Shown here: positions 55,488 to 64,000 of the stretch, piece after piece
How positions within the stretch are numbered: the stretch's first letter is position 1
Layout: each line of letters opens with the position of its first letter
Notes under the pieces: generated by a model
Database searches by the model: none
The model's input: only the letters and a program-made list of their open reading frames with translations
What the model was told of the DNA's origin: nothing
Made by a program: the position numbers and the translations under genes
Assembly: GCA_039545355.1 (NCBI GenBank)
Contig: BCJJ01000007.1
Coordinates: 1 to 64,000 of the forward strand
Length of the DNA stretch: 64,000 nt
Direction of reading: 5' to 3'
DNA from: Trichosporon coremiiforme
Taxonomy: Eukaryota > Basidiomycota > Tremellomycetes > Trichosporonales > Trichosporonaceae

Positions 55488-57131
55488 ATGAAGGCGTCGA
55501 AACTCCTGCGCGTCCTTCTGTACGCGGTGGTTCTTCCCTTGGCGCTCCTGACCTGCGTCTGGGAACTGATTCAGGTCATTGTGAACTGTACGTGGGCGGC
55601 TGGGCCTTACTGACTTGCAGATGACCAGAACTCAGCCGTTGAAATCATGAAAAGCGGCTTGGGTCCGATCGGAGTCGACAATTCATACATGGGAGCCCTC
55701 AGTGGTGGCGGTAGCTCGGGTACTGGCAGTGGCTCGGGATCTGGTCGCGGCAATGGGTCTGGCGGCGGTGACCGGTCAGGCAGCAGCCGCAAATCGTATC
55801 CTGTGCCCACGCCGACAAGGGCAACTGGCTTCGGCCGAGTCTCGACTCATTTGACAGTCCCCCAACCCTACTACTACACATACAGAGGGACGAGGTTGGA
55901 AACGCCGCGGGTCTCAACGGCGACCATCGAGGCTGTTATCAACGTCATGACCGATCGTAGGGACGGTGAGGGTCGCGCGCCCAGCGCGGCACCGACGCCC
56001 GCGCCAACTCCTGCCGCAGCTCCAGCCTTGGAGGAACGTGCCCCCACTCCCGAGATGGAGGCTGCCCCGCGTGCCAAGCGCCAGTATGGCGTGAGCCTCG
56101 ACGACCTCCGCGAGGCCGCCGGGTCGGGCGGTTCTACCAGCTACGGCGGTGTTCTGTCCGTAACAATGCAGGACGAGGTGGAGGCTGCGTTCTTGAACAA
56201 GGTGCCGAACTTCCTCGGCTTCTTCTGGTCGGCGGCTGTCCTAATCTGGCTCGGCATCCTGCCGTGCTGTAGTGCGAAGAGCCGGGCAAAGGCCGCACCC
56301 CGCTCGCTCGACAGTATGGAGAAGACGACGCTCGGCTTCTGGATCTCGGGACTCATCCTCTCGCTCTACACTGTCACTGTGGTCGGGTACAATGCCGGAA
56401 TGAGCAGCTACTTAGTGGCCACGGGCCTCTCAGTGTGCATCATCGCCTTTATCTGGCTCACCACCATTGTCCTCTTTGGTGTCTGGTTCTGGCTCCGCCG
56501 CTGGGGCAGGAAGCACGCCAAGGGCCAGCTCCACCGTTCCATGGAGGCTGTTGAGGACGAAGACGCAGGCATTGCCTCTCCGGGCTCCGACCCCGCTCTC
56601 GAGTCTAAGGTGGACGCGGCTGCCACGCCAGTTAATCTCCCCTATGGAGCCAACGAAGCGTACTCTGGCGCCTACCCCTCCCCATCCTCGACACCCGTGA
56701 CCGGGCAGTATGCCCAGCCGCAGTACGCTCAGCCTGCTCCGGCGTACGGACAGACGCAGCTCCCATACGCTCAACCGACGCCCCCGCCTCCGGTCGCGCC
56801 CGCTGGATACACCTATAGGCTGGTCCCGACCGGTTCAGCCGGCGCGCCGTCTGCGGGAGCTCCTTCGGTGGGCGCGCCCTCTGTTGTCGCGCCCTCCGCC
56901 GATGCGCACAGTGCGTCCTCGCCCAGCCCTCCGCCCAAGGATTACTACCCCGGCATGCACCAGCAGCATGGCGCTCCGGTCTCTCCCGGCCCGCCCTCGC
57001 CTGTGCAGCAGTACCACCCCGCACCCGCGTCGCCTGTGCAGTACCACCTCGCGCCGGGGCAGCAGATGGCACCCGGGCAGCACTTCCAACAGACCCAGCA
57101 GGGTTATCCTGGCTACCCGGAGCAGTACTAG
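55488..57131 (+). CDS. four-TM family protein B
   Basis: Exons 55488-55587 (100 nt) and 55621-57131 give 536 residues. The start MKASKLLRVLLYAVVLPLAL is near-identical to gene A, and SGLGPIGV is conserved right after the intron. A Gly/Ser-rich tract, a long outer loop with VETR and Pro/Ala segments, then TMs NFLGFFWSAAVLIWLGILPC, KTTLGFWISGLILSLYTVTV and one more follow. RSLDSMEKT and RRWGRKHAKGQLHRSME match gene A. The C-terminal tail is Ala/Pro/Gln/Tyr rich with YAQPQYAQP repeats. The stop at 57129 is followed in frame by MYQPQPIQPQ, the tail motif of gene A. Confidence 0.83.
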
Positions 57132-57477
57132 CCCAGCCAGCCGATGTACCAGCCGCAGCCTATCCAGCCTCAGCAGCATTTCCACCAGAGTCATTGTATG
57201 TGCTTCGATAGATCCGACCATATGACTGAGGAGATGGCCGTTGGGGTATTCCGTGAGGCTGAGTGCACAGTTCATATTCCAAGCCATACAAACCGTACCT
57301 CCTCTGTGCATAACGCTGTATGCTGTCCTTGGTGGATCCATGTCTACTTAGCATCCAGGACAGCGCTGGCATTGTAATCGACGCCGCCGCCGAACCAGGG
57401 CTTTACAAATGTCACGTGACCTGTGGGCGCAATGTAGCCTGACCGGCGACCATTCCGCCGTCCTTCGCACAAGAAGT
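57132..57477. other. 3' flank of gene B
   Basis: About 345 bases. The first 60 stay in frame with gene B after its TAG and look like an original C-terminal tail. No other gene. Confidence 0.4.
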
Positions 57478-57561
57478 GCCTTCTTATTTCAGTGGTAGAA
57501 TATTTCTTTCCTAACTACCGGTGAAAGGAAACGGTCGCGGGTTCGACCCCCGCAGAAGGTT
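57478..57561 (+). tRNA. tRNA, probably Arg (CCT), copy 1, with 11-nt intron
   Basis: The acceptor stem GCCTTCT pairs with AGAAGGT. The D arm (TTTC AGTGGTA GAAT), T arm GCGGG-TTCGACC-CCCGC and B-box GGTTCGACCCC are present. The anticodon stem TTTCT pairs with AGGAA if an 11-nt intron is removed one base 3' of the anticodon; the loop then reads TTCCTAA, so the anticodon is CCT. A TTTTT Pol III terminator begins about six bases after the 3' end. The anticodon assignment is tentative because the D arm also resembles Gly tRNAs and the variable loop has six bases. Confidence 0.6.
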
Positions 57562-57897
57562 CATTACTTTTTCCTCTTCTCTACATCCCCTATCTGATCG
57601 CCCTTTAAGCATCGTGCATCGACCCTGATCAACATCTCTGGCTGGGTGTACCGATGACGAGTCTCGGGAAAGATCGATGCCATAGGGGCCGAGATACGAC
57701 GGCGTCGGGCCGCACTGTCGCTGTCGGCCAAGGTAGCGGGATGGGCCTGACTTTTCCAATTCGGCTCCTGCTGTGTACGGCACACCTATCCGCACGCGCA
57801 CCCAGTATCGGTACGAGCAGCCATACAAACCGCAGGGATGCAGGTAAAAGACAAAAGCAACGAAGCGCGAAGGCTTACGTGATCCGCAACAGGATCG

Positions 57898-58000
57898 GCC
57901 CTCTTATTTCAGTGGTAGAATATTTCTTTCCTACGACATTCTCAAGCAGATGTTGCTTACTGAAAGGAAACGGTCGCGGGTTCGACCCCCGCAGAGGGTT
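57898..58000 (+). tRNA. tRNA, probably Arg (CCT), copy 2, with 30-nt intron
   Basis: Same 5' and 3' exonic parts as copy 1 (57478), but with a different, longer intron of about 30 nt in the anticodon loop. The acceptor stem is GCCCTCT / AGAGGGT: relative to copy 1, a T-A pair is replaced by C-G on both sides, a compensatory change that supports a functional tRNA. T arm and B-box are identical, and a TTTT terminator lies 3' of it. The anticodon is as uncertain as in copy 1. Confidence 0.6.
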
Positions 58001-58503
58001 CACTGCTCTTTTGCTGCATGCACTGACGGGTGCGAGGTGCGAGAGAGAGTTGGGACGGTGGGAGATGGTTGGAGAGGAGGTTTAGGGTCGATAACGATGG
58101 TGGAGGTTGAATTTGGCTGGTGGCTGTGCCCTGGGTGGAGGTGTCCCGAAACCGAGAGGTGCGTTTCTGAACGACGAGGATAGGCATTGTTCGAGTGGGC
58201 CGGGGCACAGCTGCGCACGGGCATGCATGCGCAAGGTCATCAGATCAGAAGGTTGCGGTGTGCCAGCGGCTGCCCGCTGTGTCGAGACTCCGTGAGGGCG
58301 GTCGATGGGCGGACGATAAATGTGACGGTGCCTTCGTCTAGCATAACTTTGTCTGCACTGCGTGCGTGTATTCCTCAGACCGCCATCAATGAACTGCATG
58401 GAACGCCTCTGCCGGTAGGGGCCATATTTGGGTCGCTCCTGCAGTCCGACAAGAGATACAAAAAGGACACCCGACCGGACGCAGACTTTCACACCTCTAG
58501 GAA
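58001..58503. other. intergenic region before four-TM gene D
   Basis: About 500 bases. No gene is recognised. Confidence 0.35.
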
Positions 58504-59663
58504 ATGCGAGCCTACGAAACACAAAAGTGGCTCGCGTACGGGCTGCTTGCGCCTATCGGTCTTCTTAACCTCGCATGGTGCCTCATTCAGCTCATTATGT
58601 ATAGTGAGTCATCTGATCATCGCTCGCGAGGACTCGATGGAAAGGGTGACACCCAAGCTAACATCCCAGTCGACTCCGGAGGGAGAAATGCCCTGTAAAA
58701 TAGCAGCTTGCATGAACCAGTCGATGCCCGCCCCGTAAACTGGCGGCAAGCCTTAGCCACAGGACAAGCAGAGAACCACGGGCATCTGGACGACATGCCG
58801 TTTGACAGCTGGGCGGGACGAGTTGCAGGTCGGATCATCCCCGCCTTCCTCTGCTTGGTTTGGACCCTCGTAATCCTACTCTGGGTCATAGTAATGTGAG
58901 TTACCTACGCAATCACACTAATGTAAGGTCTTTTTCTTCTTCCAGGAGTACAGTGCGATCGCTTCGCGTCGAAAGACGCTGGATGCTGGGTCTCACGATC
59001 GGGGGCTTCATTGCTCAAACGTGGATGGTACTGGGTGACTTCATGAACATTGTCTTCGACATGCCCCAAAGCATGGACGGGGTGACGCGCTTCTTTGTCA
59101 TAAAGTACGTCTTTGCGTGGTTGCTCTGGTTCTGCGTGCTGGGTGCGTGCATCTGGGAGTTGCGACACATCAAAAGACACTACTCCAGGACCGAGTGGGG
59201 TTCATCGCTTCAGACTCTCGACACTTTCGACACTACCGATCCCGAAGATGCCAATTGGGCTAAAGCCGACAACGGCACGTTTGTGCGGGGCGCTGCCCTA
59301 GGGTACCGCGACCCTCGAGTGACTCCGTATCGCGAAACGTACTCCGTGCCGTTGAGCAACAAGGCATACGATCTCCCACCTGACGACAACGAGGAAGAAA
59401 TTGAACGTCTGCCTGTCCACGGTGTACTGCCATCAGCCCCAGGCCGCACTCCGGCATGGAAGTCCGGCTTGTCACGGGATGACTATATCCTTGGACCGGA
59501 CGTTGGCCCATCAACATCGAAAAAGCTCGCACTGGGCTCCGCCTACTTTCCATATGAGAAGTACGACCCGACAACGAAGCGGATTCCGACCCCAGCCCAC
59601 GAACCTGAGGCGAGGGCAAGCAGCGGTGTCGTTGGGGGCATCGGCACGCGCATGGGTAAATGA
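58504..59663 (+). CDS. four-TM family protein D
   Basis: Exons 58504-58603 (100 nt), 58721-58895 and 58946-59663 give 330 residues. Exon 1 encodes MRAYETQKWLAYGLLAPIGL, with the phase-1 junction at the same place as in its paralogues. Two CAG-TCGA acceptors are possible; the earlier one (58669) leads to an early stop, so 58720 was taken. Then TM2 (GRIIPAFLCLVWTLVILLWV), TM3 (MLGLTIGGFIAQTWMVLGDF), TM4 (VIKYVFAWLLWFCVLGACIW) and a long charged tail. The outer loop is much shorter than in A and B. This is the most divergent member. Confidence 0.75.
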
Positions 59664-60552
59664 GTCCCGGAAGATCGGTACCTAGGGGAGAAGATGAGGA
59701 TCGTGCAGGGAAACTTTGGGTCAACCCTGAGTCGAAGGCAAAGTCTCTAGACCATTCGTTTGGCCAACGTCCGGTTGCTCAGGACTTCCCGGAGCTGGCT
59801 AGCAGATGTACCCCACTCCATATAGTGGAAAGGACTGAGAAGCATCAATGAGAATGGTACCTCTCGTTAAACTACAGAGGATGAGAAGCAGAGTAACGGC
59901 GTTGCTTTCAGCCTTTATCTGCACGGCCCTGACGCCACCGGCGGCAGCCACCCGGCGCATTCATACCGACGGCGCAGTGGATTAACGATCTACGCGAATG
60001 CTCAAACGTGAGGCTTGATTACACAGACACCATGGTATCATAGGAGAGTTTAGGCAACCTTAAGCCTGGCGCACCAGTTGTAGTAGGCGGCCAAAAGCTG
60101 TGTTATTGTGGCCGGTTCAACGTTGGTTATCAGCACCGCCCCACTCCTCGATAGCACCGCCTGATGCAGCTGCATGCATTCCGCCGGAAAACAACCATGT
60201 CGGAATTCGGATTACATCACGGCTCATGATAGGCTTCCGGCATGCAGCAGGTCGGCTATCGTGCCTAAGGATGTGCACAGGAAACCCATGCACGTCGTAG
60301 GCATGGCCTGGCTGGTTTCAACGCCGTTCGATCGCATTGGTCGAATTGTGCACCGCAGGACACTGCCGAGCGGCGTCGGAGCCCTTCCCGCTAACACGAC
60401 CAACAGACATTAGACGCTGCACCAGTACCAGTGAAAACACGCACAGAGTTCCGCAGTACTGGCACAGGATGCTGTGTCTGCTGGCTCCATGCATAAAAGC
60501 TAGCTCGGAGCAGTCTGGATCGCCAGCTATCGCCCGCTAATCTACTTCGACC
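59664..60552. other. intergenic region before four-TM gene C
   Basis: About 890 bases. Nothing supported; likely the gene C promoter in its last part. Confidence 0.35.
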
Positions 60553-61547
60553 ATGAAGGCATACAACATTCAAAGAACCATCCTGTTCGCGGGCGTGCTG
60601 CCCCTCTCGATCGTGACGTTTGTCTGGAACATCATCCGTGTCCTCAGCTTCTGTGAGTCTTGCTGATTCTTCGGTGCTAACGATCAGTCATGGACGTGGA
60701 TATCACGGACGGCCTGCGCAAGAATGCGGGTGGCAACCTCGGTACAGGGGAATCGTACGGGATGCGGCACGGTAGTGGCAGCCGCTTCCCGCAGATCGGC
60801 TGGAAGCGCGCATACTACGACAGCTCGGGCAACCGTCTGCCTTCCGGCTCAGTTGGTGGGCTGCAGGACCTCAACACAGAGGGTGCCATCGCCGCCGCAG
60901 TCTTCGCGTCCGTCCTACCCACGTTCCTGGTCATGTTCTTGTCTGTCGCCGTATTCCTCTGGCTGCTCGTCATCGCTTTCTCGAGTCCGACCAGTGCCCA
61001 CTGCTCCCTCCGCTCCGAGACGCGCACTCTCGCCGTATTCACTTGGCTGGGACTCGCCCTTATGCTCTGGCAGCTGCTCGGCTTCTTCATCCCCGTCGGC
61101 ATTCTGGCCGCACACGTACCAGTGCTGTTCGTCAGTACGTTCATGGCCCTGCTCTTTGTGTGGGGATTTCTGCTGTGGCTCGCCCTCTGTATGGCGTGGG
61201 TGTACGAATCGCGCTGGGCCAAGAAAAACGCCCAAGGCCAGACCCAGCAGAGTATGCAGACTCTCATCGCGCAGGAGGCGGCGCTCGACTTCAACGACTA
61301 TGCCGGGAACAAGGAATGGGACAGCGACAACGAGCGCCCGAGCTACAACACCTACCGCACTCCGTACGACACGACTCTTGGCACAAGCGAAACGGAGATC
61401 ACGCCGTTTCAGTACGATGGGCCGAGCGTTGCCACCGACCCTAAGGCCCGCCAGGTCCCGGGCTCCGCAGCGTCCGCCGCCCCTGCCCCTACGGCGACAT
61501 CGCCCACCGAGAGGAAGGGCCAGTACAAGCGCGTGCACAACCCTTAG
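60553..61547 (+). CDS. four-TM family protein C
   Basis: Exons 60553-60652 (100 nt) and 60688-61547 around a 35-nt intron give 319 residues. The start MKAYNIQRTILFAGVLPLSI is the family N-terminal TM. After a short outer loop come VLPTFLVMFLSVAVFLWLLV, the CSLRSETRTLAVFTWLG segment, a third TM and LFVWGFLLWLALCMAWVY, then SRWAKKNAQGQTQQSMQ, which matches the K-K-x-A-x-G-Q motif of A and B. The tail is Asp/Glu/Thr rich. The function is unknown. Confidence 0.8.
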
Positions 61548-61927
61548 CGCTCTTCTATCTACAGCCATAGACTCACAAAGAGGTGGAGCATATTGTGCAT
61601 GCATCAGTGCGACTAAGAGTCTTTCAGGGCTGTAACAAGCCCTACATCTCAAATTCGGACTTCTATTACACGGTCTTCGCTTGAGTGAAGACCGTACCAA
61701 AGCTCCACTCCACGAGTAAAATTGGGGACAATGTGTGGGTCCTGCGAAACTGGATTTGCCAGTCTACATACACTCCCCGCCGGCTCGAGGTCAATCAAAA
61801 CCGGCCGTGTGGCGATCGCGTGCTGACTTCGTGAGGAGCTGCAACGCTGAGTTTTATGCATAGAGGCACGTTCCTAGGCATTCTGGAATCCTTGGAGTCT
61901 TGGCTACATAGCTGTGTACTTTATATC
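61548..61927. other. region between gene C and the transposase
   Basis: About 380 bases. It holds two small inverted repeats (61625-61695) and the untranslated end of the transposon. No gene. Confidence 0.35.
61625..61695. repeat. two adjacent inverted repeats
   Basis: AGGGCT with AGCCCT around six bases (61625-61642), and ACGGTCTTC (61670-61678) with GAAGACCGT (61687-61695) around an eight-base loop. The second is a perfect 9-bp hairpin. They may form RNA structure in the 3' UTR of gene C or be transposon-associated. Their role is unknown. Confidence 0.5.
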
Positions 61928-63022
61928 TCAGTAATCGATGTATCCGCCCTTGGCATCAACCACTTTCTGTAGGCGGTCTGGCATGGACATAACAAGTCGA
62001 TCAAGGGTTGCCTGGGGGATCTCCATCCAAATCTTCTGTGCAGCCTCGAACAGAGCATCGTGGGAGGTAGGGCGCGGCCTGAGTGCAGCCAGCTTCCTCT
62101 TGAGGATGGTCCAGATGTTCTCAATTGGATTGAGGCAAGGAGAGGAGGCAGGATGGTCCAGGAAGCGCATGCCAAGAGCCTCACCCTTCTGCCTTGTAGT
62201 CTTGCACTTGTGGATCGGTGCATTGTCCTCCAGGATCCAGGGGCGGCCATAACCTCTCCAGCGTGAGCACATGCGCTTCCACTGGGCCAGAAGCGGCCCC
62301 TCAGTGATCTGAGAGCGATAGATCACAGCTGTAACACCCTTGCGCTTCCCTGTTGACTCAGAGGTGTCAAATCGAATGAGAGGAGAGCGACCACCAAGCC
62401 AGATGGCTCCCCAAACCATCAGGCAAGGCAAACCAGACCTGAAAGTGTACTGAATGTACTTCTCATCGAGCCTGTTAGAGCCAATGGGCCTGGTGCAGTA
62501 AGCCTGGTACAGCTGGTCGAGATAGAGGGCACATTCATCAGTGCAGATGACCTTACCCCACTCCTCTTTGAGCCTCAAATGCAGGGTCGCATAGGCAAGC
62601 CTTGCAGCCTTCTTGGCATCATTGAGGAAGGGCTTGACGATAGCCTTGTACCTGCGCAACTTGAGGATAGCCCTGGCGCGCCTGAGGGTGCTGGGAGCGA
62701 TGGAAACGCCTCTCTGGGCAAGGGACTCAAGTGTCTCGCGGTTGGTGGCAAAGGGCTGCATCTCTGCGAAGTCCTTGATCATTTGGAGTGTCATGAGGTC
62801 GAGTTTCTTTGGTCTGGGTGTCCTGGAAGGTGTAGGAGACTCCTGTCGAGGNCTGAGAGGCAGACCGGCTGGCAGAGACTGGGTACGGGCATAGGAAGCC
62901 ACACAATAGCTCACAGTGCTCTGGGAGACGTTGAACATCGCTGCTACACTGCGCTGGGTCTTGTAGCGTGCAAGGAGAGCGATNTTAGCGCGGCGACGAG
63001 GCGAGAGGATAGGCGAAGGCAT
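61928..63022 (-). mobile_element. Tc1/mariner-type DDE transposase
   Basis: 364 residues from an ATG at 63022. An N-terminal helix-turn-helix (SVAAMFNVSQSTVSYCVASY) is followed by a second DNA-binding region and the catalytic core: Asp in ICTDECALYLDQ, Asp in ILEDNAPIHK, and Glu in SPCLNPIENIWTILK, which is 34 or so residues after the second Asp and typical of Tc1-like DD34E elements. Bases 62852, 62984 are ambiguous (N), so two residues are unresolved; otherwise the frame is intact. Terminal inverted repeats and the TA duplication could not be found with confidence. Confidence 0.88.
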
Positions 63023-64000
63023 GCTGAGGTGCTGAGAGGCTGTGGAAGNGAGGAGGGCTTGGAAACTTGCTGTCTGGAGAACTTAGACGTCGAGAACAGC
63101 CTCCTTTTATGCCACTCTCAAAAGACCAAGTGTCAATCAGCTCAGACGCTCATGCATTCAAATTTCCAACATTTTGCNCGATTTTCTGCCTGTACCACAT
63201 GGTGCACACTTCCCCACGAAATCTGAGTCTTCTAGCACATGTATGCATGGAGATATGACACTATTGGTCGATCAGCATTGGCAATGAGCCCCATGATGGT
63301 GAGCAAGGCCTATTTGGTGTCCCGCAACGCCAGGGGAACACCAAACCCGCGTCCCGCTGTAGCCGAGAGTGTAACGCTTCCAACCATGGTTTACCCGTCC
63401 CTGTATCTTCACTGTAGCATGAGCTATGCATGTTTGAAGTTGATCTCGGCGTCGGCGGCAGTGCCACGGCGGCCACGGCGCTGAAAACAGATCGACTCGA
63501 ACTCGGCGCGGTGTGTACCTCTACCAAACAACCCATCGCACGGTAGGTTGGCTTTCACACACTCTGCGTCCTGGTAAGGGCTGCGCCAAAGCTCTCCTCG
63601 ATCAGCAGATTCTTGTCCAGATGGCGACTGTCAGGGACCCACCTTATCTGCTTGGCTGTATGACCGGGGCCGCCCGTGGCATCCACCTGGCCCGAGAGCA
63701 TCTTTTCAGTGAAGCTGGGCTTCTCAGAGAGGGTCCCTGGCACTGCCTTCCACGCGCCACCCTTCCAGGAGGAGGAACCGAGAACAGCAGGGTCAAGAAG
63801 GAAGTCGCCGCGGGCCAGATTTTCCTTCCAGGCCGGCAGCCGCGTTTGAGAAGAAGGAAGTGGTCTGCTAGAAGCTGAGGGCGGTAGGGGGTTCTCCGTG
63901 ACCAGCTGGTATTGATCCTAACGCTCTTGTGGCGGGAAGCGGGGCGGAGAGTCGTAGCCTTTGCTGCCGCTCGGCGCGGTAGCTCTCGATAGGGTGTGAG
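63023..64000. other. contig end region downstream of transposase start, no firm gene
   Basis: It includes two more ambiguous bases (63049, 63178). On the minus strand an open frame without ATG from 63917 to a stop at 63555 (113 codons; KENLARGDFLLDPAVLG, PDSRHLDKNLLIEES) looks codon-like and may be the 3' exon of a gene that begins beyond 64000, but a second frame is open over the same bases, so I do not call it a gene. Confidence 0.3.

Noticed and set aside
58604..58669. Earlier acceptor for the first intron of four-TM gene D
   Set aside because: It leads to a stop codon after about nine residues, while the acceptor at 58720 continues into the second TM.
61850..63260. Terminal inverted repeats of the Tc1-like element
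   Set aside because: Several TA-flanked candidates (for example TGCATA at both sides) share only six or so bases; too weak to mark element ends.
63555..63917. Possible 3' exon on the minus strand at the right edge
   Set aside because: Codon-like in one frame but another frame is open over the same bases and the 5' side lies outside the window; kept only as a note in the region entry.

Overview
This is a gene-dense nuclear contig end from a basidiomycete yeast. Order Tremellomycetes/Trichosporonales is my inference. It rests on a high-GC coding sequence, single-exon genes mixed with genes carrying very short GT-AG introns (mostly 31-39 nt, with a CTGAC/CTAAC branch-like motif just before the acceptor), and a first base run that matches the Cryptococcus-type telomere unit (CCCCCTAA). 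No bacterial operon logic applies; genes are individually transcribed and several neighbours are divergent.

Layout. 0-11 kb, subtelomeric and secretory: a cytochrome P450, a hypothetical membrane-associated protein, a secreted protein, a tandem trio of cysteine-rich paralogues with hydrophobic C-termini, and an ADP1-like ABCG transporter. 11.5-23.2 kb, housekeeping and rich in mitochondrial functions: ATM1, ASA1-like WD40 protein, ORC2, divergent mitochondrial ribosomal proteins uL3m and uL22m, RFT1, a PBDC1/Chp1-family protein and mitochondrial IF3. 23.3-43.2 kb: CFEM cell-wall protein, J-domain protein, NmrA-like protein, DUF7025 AAA ATPase, metallophosphoesterase, papain-like hydrolase, Dal5/Tna1-like MFS carrier, EFM5-type methyltransferase and a small charged protein. 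44-49.3 kb: an F-box-like gene with a truncated paralogue and a DHA1-type MFS exporter. 50.7-61.5 kb: a dispersed array of four paralogous four-TM proteins that I do not recognise, all with a first exon of exactly 100 nt, plus a relic copy and two intron-containing tRNA genes. 61.9-63 kb: a Tc1/mariner-type transposase that contains ambiguous bases.

The most interesting content is the four-TM family (with relic, shared upstream element and a stop codon followed by the paralogue's C-terminal motif) and the cysteine-rich trio. Four single-base frame breaks lie in otherwise intact genes: one Cys-rich gene, the ABCG gene, and two in the AAA gene. In each case adding back one base gives a whole-codon reading frame, and three of the four breaks lie in short base runs. 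I therefore think assembly indels are at least as likely as real pseudogenes. Exon joins were derived by hand from reading frame and splice-site consensus. No database search was available.
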